Shown here in pieces: positions 50,488 to 60,509 of a DNA stretch of 64,000 nucleotides (position 1 is its first letter; every line of letters begins with the position of its first letter). The stretch is taken from NCBI RefSeq assembly GCF_000513295.1, contig NC_023065.1:2402501-2466500 (forward strand), in the 5' to 3' direction. The notes beneath the pieces are model-generated. The model ran no database searches and was not told the origin of the DNA. It was given only the letters and a program-made list of their open reading frames with translations. A program made the position numbers and the translations under genes. Source of the stretch: Magnetospirillum gryphiswaldense MSR-1 v2 (lineage in GTDB: Bacteria > Pseudomonadota > Alphaproteobacteria > Rhodospirillales > Magnetospirillaceae).

Positions 50488-51453
50488 TCAGGAAAAGAAC
50501 GAAAACAACGCCTTCTTTGGCGGCAAAGCCGGAGTCGCATCGATTTTGGCCGCCGTCTTAAGGATGACATCCATACCTGGAATGCCGATGGAAGGAGCCT
50601 TGGCCGATTTGATCAGGTGCGATGTCCAGTCGCGAACATGAAAATCCGGGCTGACCGCCAATACCTTCAGCAGATCCGACCCCTCCGGCCGGGTAAAATC
50701 ATCCTTGGTCAGGATCAGGTTCTCGCCGTTGTGGTGGCAGCGGAACAACTCCGGCCCAAAGGTCAAAGCCCGCAATGACAGCAAAATGACCAACATGGAA
50801 AAGTGATCGATGGCGGCATCGAAATGCCGAACGTCGCGCTTGGGGTGCTGGAAATTGATGCCGCCCAACATGGTCGAGGGCAGCCCCTTCAATTCGGGCA
50901 GGTACATGGAATCATAGTCGATCAGCTTCAGGCGGCCGTCCTGGCTGACCAGGATATTGTCATGCTTCAAATCGCCATGGGCGATGCCGCGTTGTAGCAG
51001 ATCCAGGCACAGACGGCTCCAGGCCCGAGTCAACCCGGCCAGCGCCGCGGCATTACCCCTTTGGCACAGGATCTCAGCGACAGCGCCAATACTGCGACCG
51101 TCGATCCATGGCATGGTCACCACCGCATAATCAGCATGGGGGGCGACGCGGGATGTGACAAACACCTCGGCCGACAGAAATTGCAGAGGCACCACATAGG
51201 GGCACTGGGCGGACCGGCAAAATTTTGCGACAGCGGAATATCGGCGCGGCAGATCGGGCACTTCACGGGTGAAGCACTTGATGGCGAGATGTTCCCCGTC
51301 CCTGGTCACGACCCTGAACACACCGGCAAAATTGCCGGCCAGGAAAACCGGGCTGCGGCGGGCATCCAGACGCGGCTCGAATTCCAAAGTCGCAAACCGC
51401 CCCTTGGCATTGGCGATGGCCGTCTTGTAGTCGTTGATCAGGGGAAGGGGCAT
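50488..51453 (-). CDS. Protein kinase-like enzyme (TerY-P type module 2)
   Basis: The 321-aa kinase is paralogous to the one at 39226 with the same motifs: Lys59 (LAIKCF), HGDLKHDN (Asp161, Asn166) and IDYD. It ends after the kinase core and lacks the SHOCT tail of copy 1. It follows the PP2C gene with a 6-bp gap, itself after the VWA gene, so all three parts of a TerY-P-like triad are present here in one operon. Confidence 0.8.
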   Translation of the reverse strand: MPLPLINDYKTAIANAKGRFATLEFEPRLDARRSPVFLAGNFAGVFRVVTRDGEHLAIKCFTREVPDLPRRYSAVAKFCRSAQCPYVVPLQFLSAEVFVTSRVAPHADYAVVTMPWIDGRSIGAVAEILCQRGNAAALAGLTRAWSRLCLDLLQRGIAHGDLKHDNILVSQDGRLKLIDYDSMYLPELKGLPSTMLGGINFQHPKRDVRHFDAAIDHFSMLVILLSLRALTFGPELFRCHHNGENLILTKDDFTRPEGSDLLKVLAVSPDFHVRDWTSHLIKSAKAPSIGIPGMDVILKTAAKIDATPALPPKKALFSFFS

Positions 51454-51459
51454 TGAGGA

Positions 51460-52365
51460 TCACCGGTTCCGGGTAAGATCGACATCGATCATGATCAGTG
51501 TGGCATCGTCATTGGCCAGCAATCCTTTATCGCAGAGTGCGCGGATACGCACGGCGAAAGACATATCCGATTTCAGGCAATCGCGCAGCGTCGCCAATTC
51601 GCCGGATATGCCTGGGCCCGGCGTGGCGCGGTGGGCACGGGCGGCCTGCCCAAGCTTGCTCTCGCCACCGCTTAACCTCATGAACTCATTCAACATTCCG
51701 CCAGAAGCCTGGGACCTTGGAAGACTGGCCAGGGTCCGCAGCAGCAGATACTGACCAATTCCGTCCGAGGCCAGAACCACCGTCGCCCGATCCGGCAACA
51801 CCATCTCGCCCCCATGAAGGCTGGCCTCACGCGGCATGTCTTTCCAATTAAGCAAAAAGGGGGCGCGGTCCAGCGCCGAAAGTGTCGCCGGATAGCTAGC
51901 GGCCAGAGCCGGCTGCCGCCCCGTCCGGTCGAACACCATAAGCTGGCTGTCGCCATAGCCCAGCCATTGCAGCATGGCGCGCCCCCGCCGATAAGCCAAC
52001 CACCCCGCCACCAGCGTTGCGAATGAACCTTCCCGGATGAATTTACTGTGCCGGGCCGGGGTAGCCTTGGACAGAGCGGCATGATCCGCACGAAAGTTCA
52101 GACAGAATCCATCCATCCACTGGTTCAGCGCCTTCATGCTCGTGATGGGAGTCTTGGGCAGCCGCGTCACCAGAGTCTCTGCCCAAGGACCGCAGAACAG
52201 CCCCGCGCCGCCAGCCCCATCCGAAACCGCCGCCAACAGACCATCAGGCGTCCTCGTCAGCCGCAGCCGGTCCTCGTTCTGCCGCCACAGCAGTTGGTCG
52301 CCGCTGGCGAAGCTGTCATTACGGGGCTTAACGACCGATCGGCCCTGGGCGGTCCATGAGAGCAT
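51460..52365 (-). CDS. PP2C-like Ser/Thr phosphatase (module 2)
   Basis: About 301 aa from ATG 52365; in-frame TTG codons upstream (to 52416) would overlap the VWA gene and are possible starts. PP2C metal motifs are present: SDGAGGAG, GSFATLVAGW, WLGYGDSQL, VVLASDGIGQ, and NDDATLIMIDVD near the end. It should reverse the phosphorylation made by the adjacent kinase. Module 1 has no such gene. Confidence 0.8.
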   Translation of the reverse strand: MLSWTAQGRSVVKPRNDSFASGDQLLWRQNEDRLRLTRTPDGLLAAVSDGAGGAGLFCGPWAETLVTRLPKTPITSMKALNQWMDGFCLNFRADHAALSKATPARHSKFIREGSFATLVAGWLAYRRGRAMLQWLGYGDSQLMVFDRTGRQPALAASYPATLSALDRAPFLLNWKDMPREASLHGGEMVLPDRATVVLASDGIGQYLLLRTLASLPRSQASGGMLNEFMRLSGGESKLGQAARAHRATPGPGISGELATLRDCLKSDMSFAVRIRALCDKGLLANDDATLIMIDVDLTRNR

Positions 52366-52393
52366 GGGAAGGCATTTCCGAAGCAATGGCTGA

Positions 52394-53374
52394 CTAACCT
52401 TGATCCCCGAATTCAACCTGCATCACGGGTTCTTCAATCTCGAAGGACTCGACGACAACCAGGTCGGAAACCGCCCCCAGCGCCACATGGGGCTCGAAGG
52501 GAGTAGAAACGCCGATGGCCTGACGGGTGCCGATATCCAGCAGTTTGAGCAGCGCCGTGGCGTCGGCATTGTATGCCATGCCTTTGATGATCGGCGCACT
52601 TGCCATATCGCGCTCGAACACCTCGCAGATAACGGCGCGATGCCGGTTGGACAATTCGCTCGACATGTCGAACAGCAGCTTGGCATAGGGATCGCGCGGC
52701 AATTCCGCTGCGGATGAGGGAAACACCACCGGCGCATCAGTCCCGCCCGCAATGTGGCAGTTGATCAGCAGCACATTCCCGTCGCAGGTCTTCAAACCGG
52801 TCAAATTCCGCGATGTCGCCAGAAGCTCGGCATCCGTATTGACGTCGTTGGCCATTCCGTCGGTGACATTGATGACCACCGGAGGGAACGAGTCCGGATT
52901 GTGTCGAACCCACTCGTCCAGGGTGGAATGGGCGAGACGGAAGGCGGCATTCATGGGGGTGCTGTCCACTCCCACCGGATCGATCCAACGCGAAAGGGTG
53001 AGCCGCTCGATCAGGACCTGCCCACGCACCTCGGTTTCGATGTCCACCTCTTCGATCTCCGCGTTGTCGGCCACCTCCGAGATGGGAACCAGCCGACGAC
53101 CAGCCAAGGCACCCCGCCAGCAGAACTCCGGGCGGTTGGTGCGGCCATAACCGATGATGCCGATGTCGAAATAATCGCGCACGCCTTCGTCGCGCATGCA
53201 GCGGTTGACCAGTTCCTCCAAGGTGCCGTTCAGGGCATTGGCGACCACCACGGCGCGGCTGACCATCCGTCCAGACTGATCGGGGCCAAACTCCTTGTTC
53301 ATGGATCTCGACTGATCAACCAAGAACAGGAACACCCCCTTGCACTCCCTGCTGATTTCCTGGGAATAGCTCAT
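52394..53374 (-). CDS. TerY-like VWA-domain protein (module 2)
   Basis: The 326-aa VWA protein has MIDAS residues DQSRS (Asp20, Ser22, Ser24), Thr in STPMN and Asp in VTDGMA. It is a paralogue of the 40386 protein with a longer acidic C-terminus (VVVESFEIEEPVMQVEFG). It is the first gene of the VWA-PP2C-kinase operon and is divergent from mamY. The VWA protein probably presents or scaffolds the kinase substrate. Confidence 0.82.
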   Translation of the reverse strand: MSYSQEISRECKGVFLFLVDQSRSMNKEFGPDQSGRMVSRAVVVANALNGTLEELVNRCMRDEGVRDYFDIGIIGYGRTNRPEFCWRGALAGRRLVPISEVADNAEIEEVDIETEVRGQVLIERLTLSRWIDPVGVDSTPMNAAFRLAHSTLDEWVRHNPDSFPPVVINVTDGMANDVNTDAELLATSRNLTGLKTCDGNVLLINCHIAGGTDAPVVFPSSAAELPRDPYAKLLFDMSSELSNRHRAVICEVFERDMASAPIIKGMAYNADATALLKLLDIGTRQAIGVSTPFEPHVALGAVSDLVVVESFEIEEPVMQVEFGDQG

Positions 53375-53676
53375 GCTCGCCTCCTGGTCGCTCAGTCAGC
53401 CATGACAAGTGCACGACCCACAACATGTTGATATTTAGCGATTACCATAATCGCCCCACGCATGTACACAGCCATATTAGGCAATGCAGGTCCTCACAAA
53501 CAAAAGGCGGTGTTGCGATTAATGCGCATCTTCCGGTATTGACGGACTCGCCACAAAGCCATATCTATCCCTTGTGTCCAAGCTACCTTGCCGGTCAGCT
53601 TGCTGTTACTGTGGCAGTATCCTATACACACCAGAACATTTTGGCGACCACCACAGCCACCACGGGAGCAGCCCTT
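53375..53676. promoter_or_regulatory. Divergent regulatory gap in front of mamY
   Basis: About 300 bp with markedly AT-rich sequence separates the VWA gene and mamY. The mamXY operon promoter must lie here. The frame of mamY stays open back to 53425 but without a ribosome-binding site, and the codons there do not look coding. No specific operator could be recognised. Confidence 0.5.
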
Positions 53677-54792
53677 ATGTTGATGAACTTTGTCAACAAT
53701 GTATCAAAGACGATTAACGGAGGAGCCCGCATCGTATATGTCGGATCGTTCTCCTGGGCTGTCTTATCACTTCTTTTTGTCACCGCTTTCAGTGGCTGGA
53801 ATAATATTTTCTCAATGCTCCCCCACGAGATTTTTATTCTAGTTCTAACCATTTCACTTCCGATTGCTCTGATTGTTTTGATCTTCATGCTCTCGCAGAT
53901 TGTGAGAACCGTCGAGAGCGTGAAGTCTGAAATTTCCACCCTGTCCCAGCGGGATCCTGTTTCCGAAGAGGCGGTCACCATGCTGGCCGATCTGTTCCGC
54001 GAACATCGCGATGCCGTTGCCGCCCAGGTGGCAGCCCAAGTCGAGGCCACCGCCCAGTTGGTCCAGATCAATCAGGACAACCGCGCCCTCGCCGCGCCCT
54101 CGCCGGATTCAGGCGACGAAAACCCCCTGGCCTTGCTGGCCCAAATGTTCCGCGAATACCGCGAGACAGTGACGGCGCAGCTGGAAGCGCAAATCTCGGC
54201 CACCACCCAGTTGGTGGAGGCAAGCCGTGACAGCCGCGACGGCATCGTCGATGAACTGCGCTCCCAACGGGTTCTGTCCCAGGAAATCACCCAAGAACTA
54301 TCCCATATCGCCCAAAGCCGGAATGTGGTTCCGGTCGCCGAGCCCGGCCTCGACCCGTCGCAGCGGATCGACCGCATGCGGGCGTTGGCGGAGGTGCTGG
54401 GGCTGGCCCTCAATGACCTCAGCATGACCGCAACCCAGCTCCTGAGCGAGCACCTGAACGCGGCCCATGGCGACAGGGAGGGAACACAAAAGTTTATTTC
54501 GACCCTGACTAACGCCTATTTCGCGGGTGACAAGAACGTCTTTTTCCGCAGCTTGGTCAGCGAGGTCGTCAACCATTCCGACCAATTGCAGCAATGCGCG
54601 ATTGGTGCCGAGAATGTGCGCCAGCAGATTTCCAAAATCCTGCGCGAGGCCCGTGAGATCCGCTCGCTGGTGTCCGCCTGCGACCCTAATGATCTGGTCC
54701 GGATCGTCTTCGAGGATGGCGAGTTGTGGGCCTTGGAAAAGGCCCTGGCCGAGCACTTCCTCATCGATGGAACCCCCATCTCCGATGCGTGA
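53677..54792 (+). CDS. mamY: MamY, magnetosome membrane-shaping protein
   Basis: The 371-aa protein starts at ATG 53677 (GGGAG upstream), which gives the length I recall for MamY. Two transmembrane helices lie near residues 19-40 and 51-73. A helical cytoplasmic part then carries a tandem repeat: LADLFREHRDAVAAQ...QVEATAQLVQ (103-136) and LAQMFREYRETVTAQ...QISATTQLVE (154-187), period 51. MamY binds and bends the magnetosome membrane (BAR-like) and, in other strains, sets vesicle size or chain position. It is first gene of mamY-mamX-mamZ-ftsZm, 162 bp before mamX. Confidence 0.9.
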   Translation: MLMNFVNNVSKTINGGARIVYVGSFSWAVLSLLFVTAFSGWNNIFSMLPHEIFILVLTISLPIALIVLIFMLSQIVRTVESVKSEISTLSQRDPVSEEAVTMLADLFREHRDAVAAQVAAQVEATAQLVQINQDNRALAAPSPDSGDENPLALLAQMFREYRETVTAQLEAQISATTQLVEASRDSRDGIVDELRSQRVLSQEITQELSHIAQSRNVVPVAEPGLDPSQRIDRMRALAEVLGLALNDLSMTATQLLSEHLNAAHGDREGTQKFISTLTNAYFAGDKNVFFRSLVSEVVNHSDQLQQCAIGAENVRQQISKILREAREIRSLVSACDPNDLVRIVFEDGELWALEKALAEHFLIDGTPISDA

Positions 54793-54954
54793 CGAAAGCC
54801 GACGTCCGAAATTGCATGGCCGCCATTTCCAGCTACGGTCCAGACGGAAGGCCGATGGTCATTCCATTGCGTATGGGAATATGAGATACTTCGGCACTTT
54901 CATCGCTAGCGCATCGGGAATCGGTAGCTCCACTTTGACCACAGTCGAACTCCC

Positions 54955-55764
54955 GTGAACACCAAAGCCGTTGCACATCCCGACATCGCCGTCTGGATCA
55001 TGGCGTTGGGCATTGCCTTCAGCATGGCCCTAGTTCTGACCGCGCTGTTCAATGCCAATCCGTGGGAAGATCACACCTACGATCTGGCGCCTCCCATTGT
55101 CGCTGGGATGGCCGCCCCCCATCGCGATGGCCGCGAGAAGATGGTCTGCTCCAGCTGCCATATCGTCACCCCCGCTTCCGCCGCTACCGGTCCGGGCGCG
55201 GGCACGCTGCCCATCGTTGAGGGAACCCCGGCGCCGCATGTGGATGGACGCGAGAAGATGGCCTGCGCCAGTTGCCACACCATCGTGAAGAAGGGCAGCG
55301 TTGCCAAGAGCGGCAAGGCAAGCCCCGCTCCGGTGGCATTCTCGCAGGGCATGCCCTTACCCGAGGCGATGAGCGTGGCGCTGGCGGTTACCCCGGCACC
55401 GGCGCCCCTGGGCAACGAAGCGCATGAGCGGATGGTGCCCTTCCGCTATCAAGGCAAGATCGTCAGCGTGGCGGGCGCTGGCACCCGCTCGGTCTGGGGT
55501 GATATCTATATTCAGATCAACGATGGGATCAATCCTCCCATGTGGATCGACCTTGCCCCGCTCTGGTTCCTGCAAGCGGAGGGCTGCTTGGTCCGTCCCG
55601 GTATGTTCGTCAAGGGCACCGCCTTCCGCGACCCGACCCAGGCGAGCGCCGGGCTGGATTACGCCATGAGCGTCATGGCCAATGGCGAAGTCTGTGCCCT
55701 GCGTGACGACCATCTCAACGGCCTGTGGGCTAATGTTGGAGGCGTGGATGCCGAAGAGCGGTAA
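54955..55764 (+). CDS. mamX: MamX, dihaem magnetochrome protein
   Basis: The 269-aa protein starts at GTG 54955. It has one N-terminal helix (about 11-33) and two CxxCH haem c sites in the magnetochrome arrangement: CSSCH (65-69) and CASCH (104-108), each followed by a short APH-DGREKM-type repeat. A C-terminal OB/lipocalin-like beta part is rich in Trp and Gly. MamX probably transfers electrons for iron redox balance in the magnetosome lumen. Its 3' end overlaps mamZ by 17 nt. Confidence 0.93.
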   Translation: MNTKAVAHPDIAVWIMALGIAFSMALVLTALFNANPWEDHTYDLAPPIVAGMAAPHRDGREKMVCSSCHIVTPASAATGPGAGTLPIVEGTPAPHVDGREKMACASCHTIVKKGSVAKSGKASPAPVAFSQGMPLPEAMSVALAVTPAPAPLGNEAHERMVPFRYQGKIVSVAGAGTRSVWGDIYIQINDGINPPMWIDLAPLWFLQAEGCLVRPGMFVKGTAFRDPTQASAGLDYAMSVMANGEVCALRDDHLNGLWANVGGVDAEER

Positions 55765-57679
55765 ACCCTCCACCGGCACGACACCGGCTGACTTCGCTCC
55801 CACCCAATGGAATATCATCTATCTGCTGATGACCGTGGGCTCTCTGGTGGCCGCGCTGTCCATCTCTATCCAGCCCCTGCTGCTGGATAAGATTTTCGGC
55901 ATTGCCTTCGAAAAAGAGGGCGCGGTCAACGCCGATATTCAGGTGGTGGCAGAGATCGTCTCCATCGTCTGCGTGGGATGGTTCGGCCTGCTATCCGATC
56001 GGATTGGCCGGGTTCGGATCATCGCCACGGGCTTCCTGATCGCGGTGGCTGGCGCGGCCATGTCCCTGCTCAGCCTGCAAATTGGGCTCGCCTTCGGTGC
56101 CGCCGGGCTGGTGCTGTTCTATCTGACCCGGGTGCTGCTGACAGTGGGGGCCGATACCGTCCAGTTGCAGCTTTCCACCCTGGTGGGCGATGTCTCCTCG
56201 CGGGCCAACCGGCCGCGCCTGATGGGAAATTTGGTGTTCATGATGGTCTTCGGCGGCACCATGCTGTCGGCCATCATCATGCAGATGGCCGATTATAAGG
56301 GCGGTGTGTTCATCATCATGTGCCTGCCGCTGCTGATCGGCATCGCCGGGTTCCAGATGACGCGCGAATCCTTGCGGGATGTAGCACAGCCCCAGCAAGC
56401 GCCCACGGGAGACGAGCATCCCCTTCGGCAAGTCTGGTCGGTGATCACCAGCGACCCGCGCTTGCAATTGGCCTTCGCCGCCGCCTTCTACACCCGCGCC
56501 GACGTGATCATCCTCAGCCTTTTCTTCTCGCTGTGGTGCATTTCCGTGTCGGATCTGGTGGGGGTGACCCGCACCTACGCCACCGCCCATGCCGCCGTGA
56601 TGATCGGTCTATTGGGGCTGGCGGTTCTGGCGGCAATCCCGCTGTGGCGATCCTTCATCGAGCGCCACAGCCGCATTTCCGCCATCGGGGCCAGCCTTTC
56701 CCTGGCGGCGGTCGGCTATATCTGGCTCGGAATGTTCGCCAATCCCTTCAACTGGCTGGTGGCCTTGCCGTTGCTGATGGTAGGCATCGGCCATGCCGGA
56801 TGTTTCGTGACTCTTCAGGTCCTGACTGTGGACGTCTCGCCCAAGCCGATCCTGGGCGCCATGGTTGGGGCGGGCTATCTGGTGGGCGGCCTTGGCACCG
56901 TCATGCTGGTGCAAAGTGGCGGCTATTATTTCGATGCGCTTGGCCCGCGCGCGCCATTCATCCTGATGGGAACCGGCAAGATGCTGGTGACCCTCTACGC
57001 CGCCTGGCTGCTGGCCAACGGCATTGATGAGACCTGCGATCACCACCTTAAATCCACCCGCAAGGTGGATTGGAAGCCGCTGGTGTTCCTGACCGCGGCC
57101 CTCCCCTTCGTCTGGCTGATCGGGCGCAGCGTTATCGAAGGATATTTCTCCAACGGCTCTCTGGGCGAGGCCCCGGTCGGTTTCGTCAACCGCTATTTGG
57201 GCGATTGGGCCTTCACCTTCTTGATCATCTCGCTGTCCATGCGCCCGGTGCAGGAGATTACTGGCATCAAGTCCCTGGCCAAGTACCGGCGCATGATCGG
57301 CCTGTTCGCCTTTTTCTACGCGGTATTGCACGTTCTGGCCTATGTCACCCTGGAATGGGCGCTTAATCTGGGCGACATGGCGAGCGACATCTACAAGCGG
57401 CCATTCATTCTGCTCGGCCTGGCGGCCTTCCTCCTGCTGATCCCCCTGGCCTTCACCTCCACCAACAGCCAGATCAAGAAGATCGGCGGCAAACGCTGGA
57501 AAAGGCTGCATAGGGCCACCTATGTCATCAATGCCCTGGTGGCGCTGCATTTCATCCTTGCTGCCAACCACGAGAATGGCGAACCCTATGTCTATGCGGC
57601 GGCCGTCATAGTTCTTCTGTGGTACCGTTTCTACCAGTGGCGGGGCGGCAATGTGCTGCGCGCCCTGCGAATCGGCTAA
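55748..57679 (+). CDS. mamZ: MamZ, MFS transporter fused to ferric-reductase-like domain
   Basis: The 643-aa membrane protein starts at ATG 55748 (GGAGG upstream). Residues about 20-420 form a major-facilitator domain ([20 protein letters not shown] motif A). Residues about 450-640 form a YedZ/ferric-reductase-like domain with haem-ligand candidates in [11 protein letters not shown] and [19 protein letters not shown]. It is thought to import iron into the magnetosome and adjust its redox state together with MamX, whose gene overlaps it by 17 nt. Confidence 0.93.
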   Translation: MPKSGKPSTGTTPADFAPTQWNIIYLLMTVGSLVAALSISIQPLLLDKIFGIAFEKEGAVNADIQVVAEIVSIVCVGWFGLLSDRIGRVRIIATGFLIAVAGAAMSLLSLQIGLAFGAAGLVLFYLTRVLLTVGADTVQLQLSTLVGDVSSRANRPRLMGNLVFMMVFGGTMLSAIIMQMADYKGGVFIIMCLPLLIGIAGFQMTRESLRDVAQPQQAPTGDEHPLRQVWSVITSDPRLQLAFAAAFYTRADVIILSLFFSLWCISVSDLVGVTRTYATAHAAVMIGLLGLAVLAAIPLWRSFIERHSRISAIGASLSLAAVGYIWLGMFANPFNWLVALPLLMVGIGHAGCFVTLQVLTVDVSPKPILGAMVGAGYLVGGLGTVMLVQSGGYYFDALGPRAPFILMGTGKMLVTLYAAWLLANGIDETCDHHLKSTRKVDWKPLVFLTAALPFVWLIGRSVIEGYFSNGSLGEAPVGFVNRYLGDWAFTFLIISLSMRPVQEITGIKSLAKYRRMIGLFAFFYAVLHVLAYVTLEWALNLGDMASDIYKRPFILLGLAAFLLLIPLAFTSTNSQIKKIGGKRWKRLHRATYVINALVALHFILAANHENGEPYVYAAAVIVLLWYRFYQWRGGNVLRALRIG

Positions 57680-57720
57680 ATGGTATTTTTGGCGTTGAAC
57701 CCATTAGCTTCTGCGAAGAC

Positions 57721-58656
57721 ATGACAATGATACGTCCCAGAATCATCGTGATCGGCGTCGGTGGCGCGGGCGGCAATGCCGTCAACAACATGATTCTGTC
57801 CAAGATCGAGGGCGTGGAATTCATAGCCGCCAATACGGACGCCCAAGCCCTGGGGTTAAGCTTGGCCGACCGGCGCATTCCGCTTGGAGGCTATGTCACC
57901 AAAGGCCTGGGTGCGGGGTCACGTCCCGAACTGGGCCGCTCGGCTGCCCAAGAGAGCATCGACGACATCCTGACCGCTATCGACGACGCCAATATGGTGT
58001 TCATTACCGCCGGCATGGGCGGCGGAACCGGTTCCGGCGCCGCTCCGGTCATTGCCCAGGCCGCGCGCGAGCGGGGCATCCTGACCATCGGCGTGGTCAC
58101 CAAGCCCTTCCACTTCGAGGGTGGTCATCGCATGGGCACGGCCGAAGCCGCCATTGAGGAATTGCAGCACGTCGTCGACACCCTGATCATCATCCCCAAT
58201 CAGAACCTGTTTCGCATCGCCTCTGAACGCACCACCTTCATTGATGCCTTCAAGATGGCCGACAACGTTCTGAATTCCGGCGTGCGTAGCGTCACCGATC
58301 TGGTAGTGAAGCCCGGGCTCATCAATTTGGATTTCGCCGATATTCGCATAGTTATGAGCGAGATGGGCAAGGCCATCATGGGCACCGGCGAGGCCGAGGG
58401 CGAACCGCGCGCCGTCAAGGCCGCCGAGGCAGCCATCTCCAACCCGCTCTTGGGCGACACCTCCATCGCGGGGGCCAAGGGAGTGCTGATCAACATCACT
58501 GGCGGCATGGACATGACGCTGTTCGAGGTGGACGAGGCCGCCAACCGTATCCGCACCGAAGTGGCGCCCGACGCCAATATCATCTTCGGATCCACTTTCG
58601 ACGAGAAGCTGGACGGCAAGATGCGGGTCTCGGTGGTCGCCACCGGTATCGCCTGA
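57721..58656 (+). CDS. ftsZm: FtsZm, magnetosome-associated truncated FtsZ paralogue
   Basis: The 311-aa tubulin-like GTPase starts with [23 protein letters not shown]. The tubulin signature GGGTGSG is at residues 100-106, and it ends right after the globular domain (VSVVATGIA). It therefore lacks the linker and conserved C-terminal peptide of division FtsZ that binds FtsA/ZipA. Paralogues in mamXY operons polymerise and are implicated in magnetite rather than essential division. It is the last gene of the operon; a possible alternative start is ATG 57733. Confidence 0.93.
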
Positions 58657-58671
58657 GCCGCTCCGGAAGAA

Positions 58672-58903
58672 TCAAGCATCGGCGGCCCTCAGCAGGCGCA
58701 ATCCATTGAAGGCCAGCAGAAGAGCAGCTCCCATATCCGCCGCAATGGCTCCCCATAAGGTGGCGATATCAAAAACCGCCAACACCATGAAGACGGCCCT
58801 CAACGCGATGGCGAAGCCGATATTCTGGCGGATGACGGCGATCATCCGGCGGGAATGCCCCACCAGCCAAGCCCGCCGGGTCAGGTCGTCCGACATCAGC
58901 GCC
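58672..58903 (-). pseudogene. C-terminal fragment of a P1B-type heavy-metal ATPase
   Basis: The about 77 residues left read LALMSDDLTRRAWLVGHSRRMIAVIRQNIGFAIALRAVFM..., then WGAIAADMGAALLLAFNGLRLL. This is the end of CadA/ZntA-type metal exporters (last membrane pair). Everything upstream, including the CPC and DKTGT motifs, has been removed at an IS5-type end beginning at 58904. It is convergent with ftsZm, 16 bp away. The missing 5' part is not found at the far side of the IS cluster. Confidence 0.75.
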
Positions 58904-58924
58904 AGCTGGACGCCTCCAAAAACC
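58904..58924 (+). repeat. Left inverted repeat of a dead IS5-family element
   Basis: The 21 bases 58904-58924 (agctggacgcctccaaaaac...) are the exact reverse complement of 63717-63737. They lie where the ATPase homology stops. Reading inward, both copies continue with similar GGCG sequence. I take them as the ends of the IS5-type element that carries the broken transposase at 62630-63658. Confidence 0.6.
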
Positions 58925-58970
58925 TCGGCGCTGGCCTGATTTTGGCCTGATCGGATCGGCTGTGGTGTTA

Positions 58971-60036
58971 GAGCATTTTCACATCGAGCGTCCATATCCG
59001 TCGTGGGCGAAGAAATTGGCGCATTCCTCGGGCGGAAACAGGTCGATGAGTTTTCCGATCACGTCCCATAAGGTGTTGATGGTGCGGGCTTGCGCCTTTC
59101 GCAGCAGGCTCTTGAGCTTGGCGAAGGCGAGCTCGATGGGATTGAGGTCTGGGGAGTAGGGCGGCAGATACCGCAGGGTGGCCCCTCGGGCTTCGATGAG
59201 TTGCTTGACCCCTGCCACCTTGTGGGCGGGCAGATTGTCCATTACGACGATGTCGCCGGGCCGCAAGGTCGGAGCCAGGACCTGCTCGACATAGGCCAGG
59301 AAGATCGCGCCATTCATCGCCTTGTCGATGACGAAGGGGGCGGAGATTCCGTCATGCCGGAGCGCCCCGACGAAGGTGGTCATTTTCCAATGACCGTGCG
59401 GCACCGCAGCCAGCAGCCGCTGACCGCGCGGCGCCCGTCCGTAGCGCCGGGTCATGTTGGTCGATGCCCCGGTTTCATCAAGGAAGACCAAGCGGGTTGG
59501 GTCCAGCGCCGGCTGCTCGGCTCGCCAGGCGATGCGTCCTTCGGCTACGTCGGGACGTTCCTGCTCGGCAGCATGCGCACTCTTTTTTTCAGACTGAGGT
59601 CGAGCCGCTCAAGCGTGTTCCACAGGCCGCCGACGCTGATCGACACGCCCAATTCGGCCAGAACCCAGGCGCGCAACTCAGCCAGCGTGGCATCGGGCTC
59701 GACCTTGATCTGCGCCTGCAACGCCTCAAGGTGAGCCGCCAGCTTCTGTCCTGGCCGCCCAGGCCGTGGCTTCACCGTCGTCTCGCCGGTGGCCCGGCGG
59801 CGGCCTTGGGCCTTGTAGATGTACGAAACGCTCACCCGGAACAGCGGCGCCACCTCGTAGGCGCTCATGCCGCTGTCCACAGCCGCCAAAACTCTATCGC
59901 GCAAGTCCTGAGAATAGGACTGCCCTGAGCGCCACGTCATCGCATCATCCTCGGGAGCGTTGTTACCGAAGATGTTGAATCACAAAATGACCTCAGGGGG
60001 AATCCTCTACCGATTCCGCTCGGCGTGAAACCGCTC
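58971..60036 (-). mobile_element. IS630-family insertion sequence, copy 2 (1066 bp), inverted
   Basis: Same length and ends as copy 1, on the opposite strand, flanked by TA at 58969-58970 and 60037-60038. The TA used as target lies inside the left GTTAGTCA target duplication of the IS66 that starts at 60043, so this copy arrived after that IS66. Confidence 0.92.
58979..59940 (-). CDS. IS630-family transposase, copy 2 (two frames, -1 frameshift)
   Basis: Encodes the same two protein parts as copy 1: helix-turn-helix part 59545-59940 and DDE part 58979 to about 59582. They are joined at the A7 run (T7 on the plus strand, 59583-59589). Motifs [15 protein letters not shown] and [11 protein letters not shown] are intact, so it could be active. 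Confidence 0.88.
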
Positions 60037-60143
60037 TAGTCAGTATCCCTCCGGCGTGGACCGCCTTCCCGGCCGGGTGAGCTTCGGCGAAGCTGATCGC
60101 CTGATTGGCGTTGAAGTTGGCGGAAGTGTCCACGGATTCATTT

Positions 60144-60509
60144 ATGGACAGAAACTCGACCGGGCGGCGGCGGAACCGTTCTTGGCCTGAGGATCTGAAG
60201 CGGGAGATCGTCGCGGCGACCTACGAGCCCGGGGCCTCTGTGGCCGGGGTGGCGCGGCGGTACGGGGTCAACGACAATCAGGTTTTCACTTGGCGCAAGC
60301 GTTTCGGGGGACAACAGGGCGAGACGGTGCCGGCCCATATGGTGCCGGTGGTGGTGGCCGAGGACATGGCGGCCTCCGGGCGGAAGGAAGCCTCTTCTTC
60401 TGCCGGCGTGGTGGAGATCGATCTGGCTGGTGGCTACCGTGTCCGTGTCGGCGATGGTGTCGGTGCCCAGCTGCTGTGCCGGGTCTTGGACGTGCTGGAG
60501 CGGCGATGA
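60144..60509 (+). CDS. tnpA: IS66 TnpA, copy 2
   Basis: A 121-aa OrfA, translation identical to copy 1 over its whole length; ATGA overlap with tnpB. Confidence 0.88.
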   Translation: MDRNSTGRRRNRSWPEDLKREIVAATYEPGASVAGVARRYGVNDNQVFTWRKRFGGQQGETVPAHMVPVVVAEDMAASGRKEASSSAGVVEIDLAGGYRVRVGDGVGAQLLCRVLDVLERR

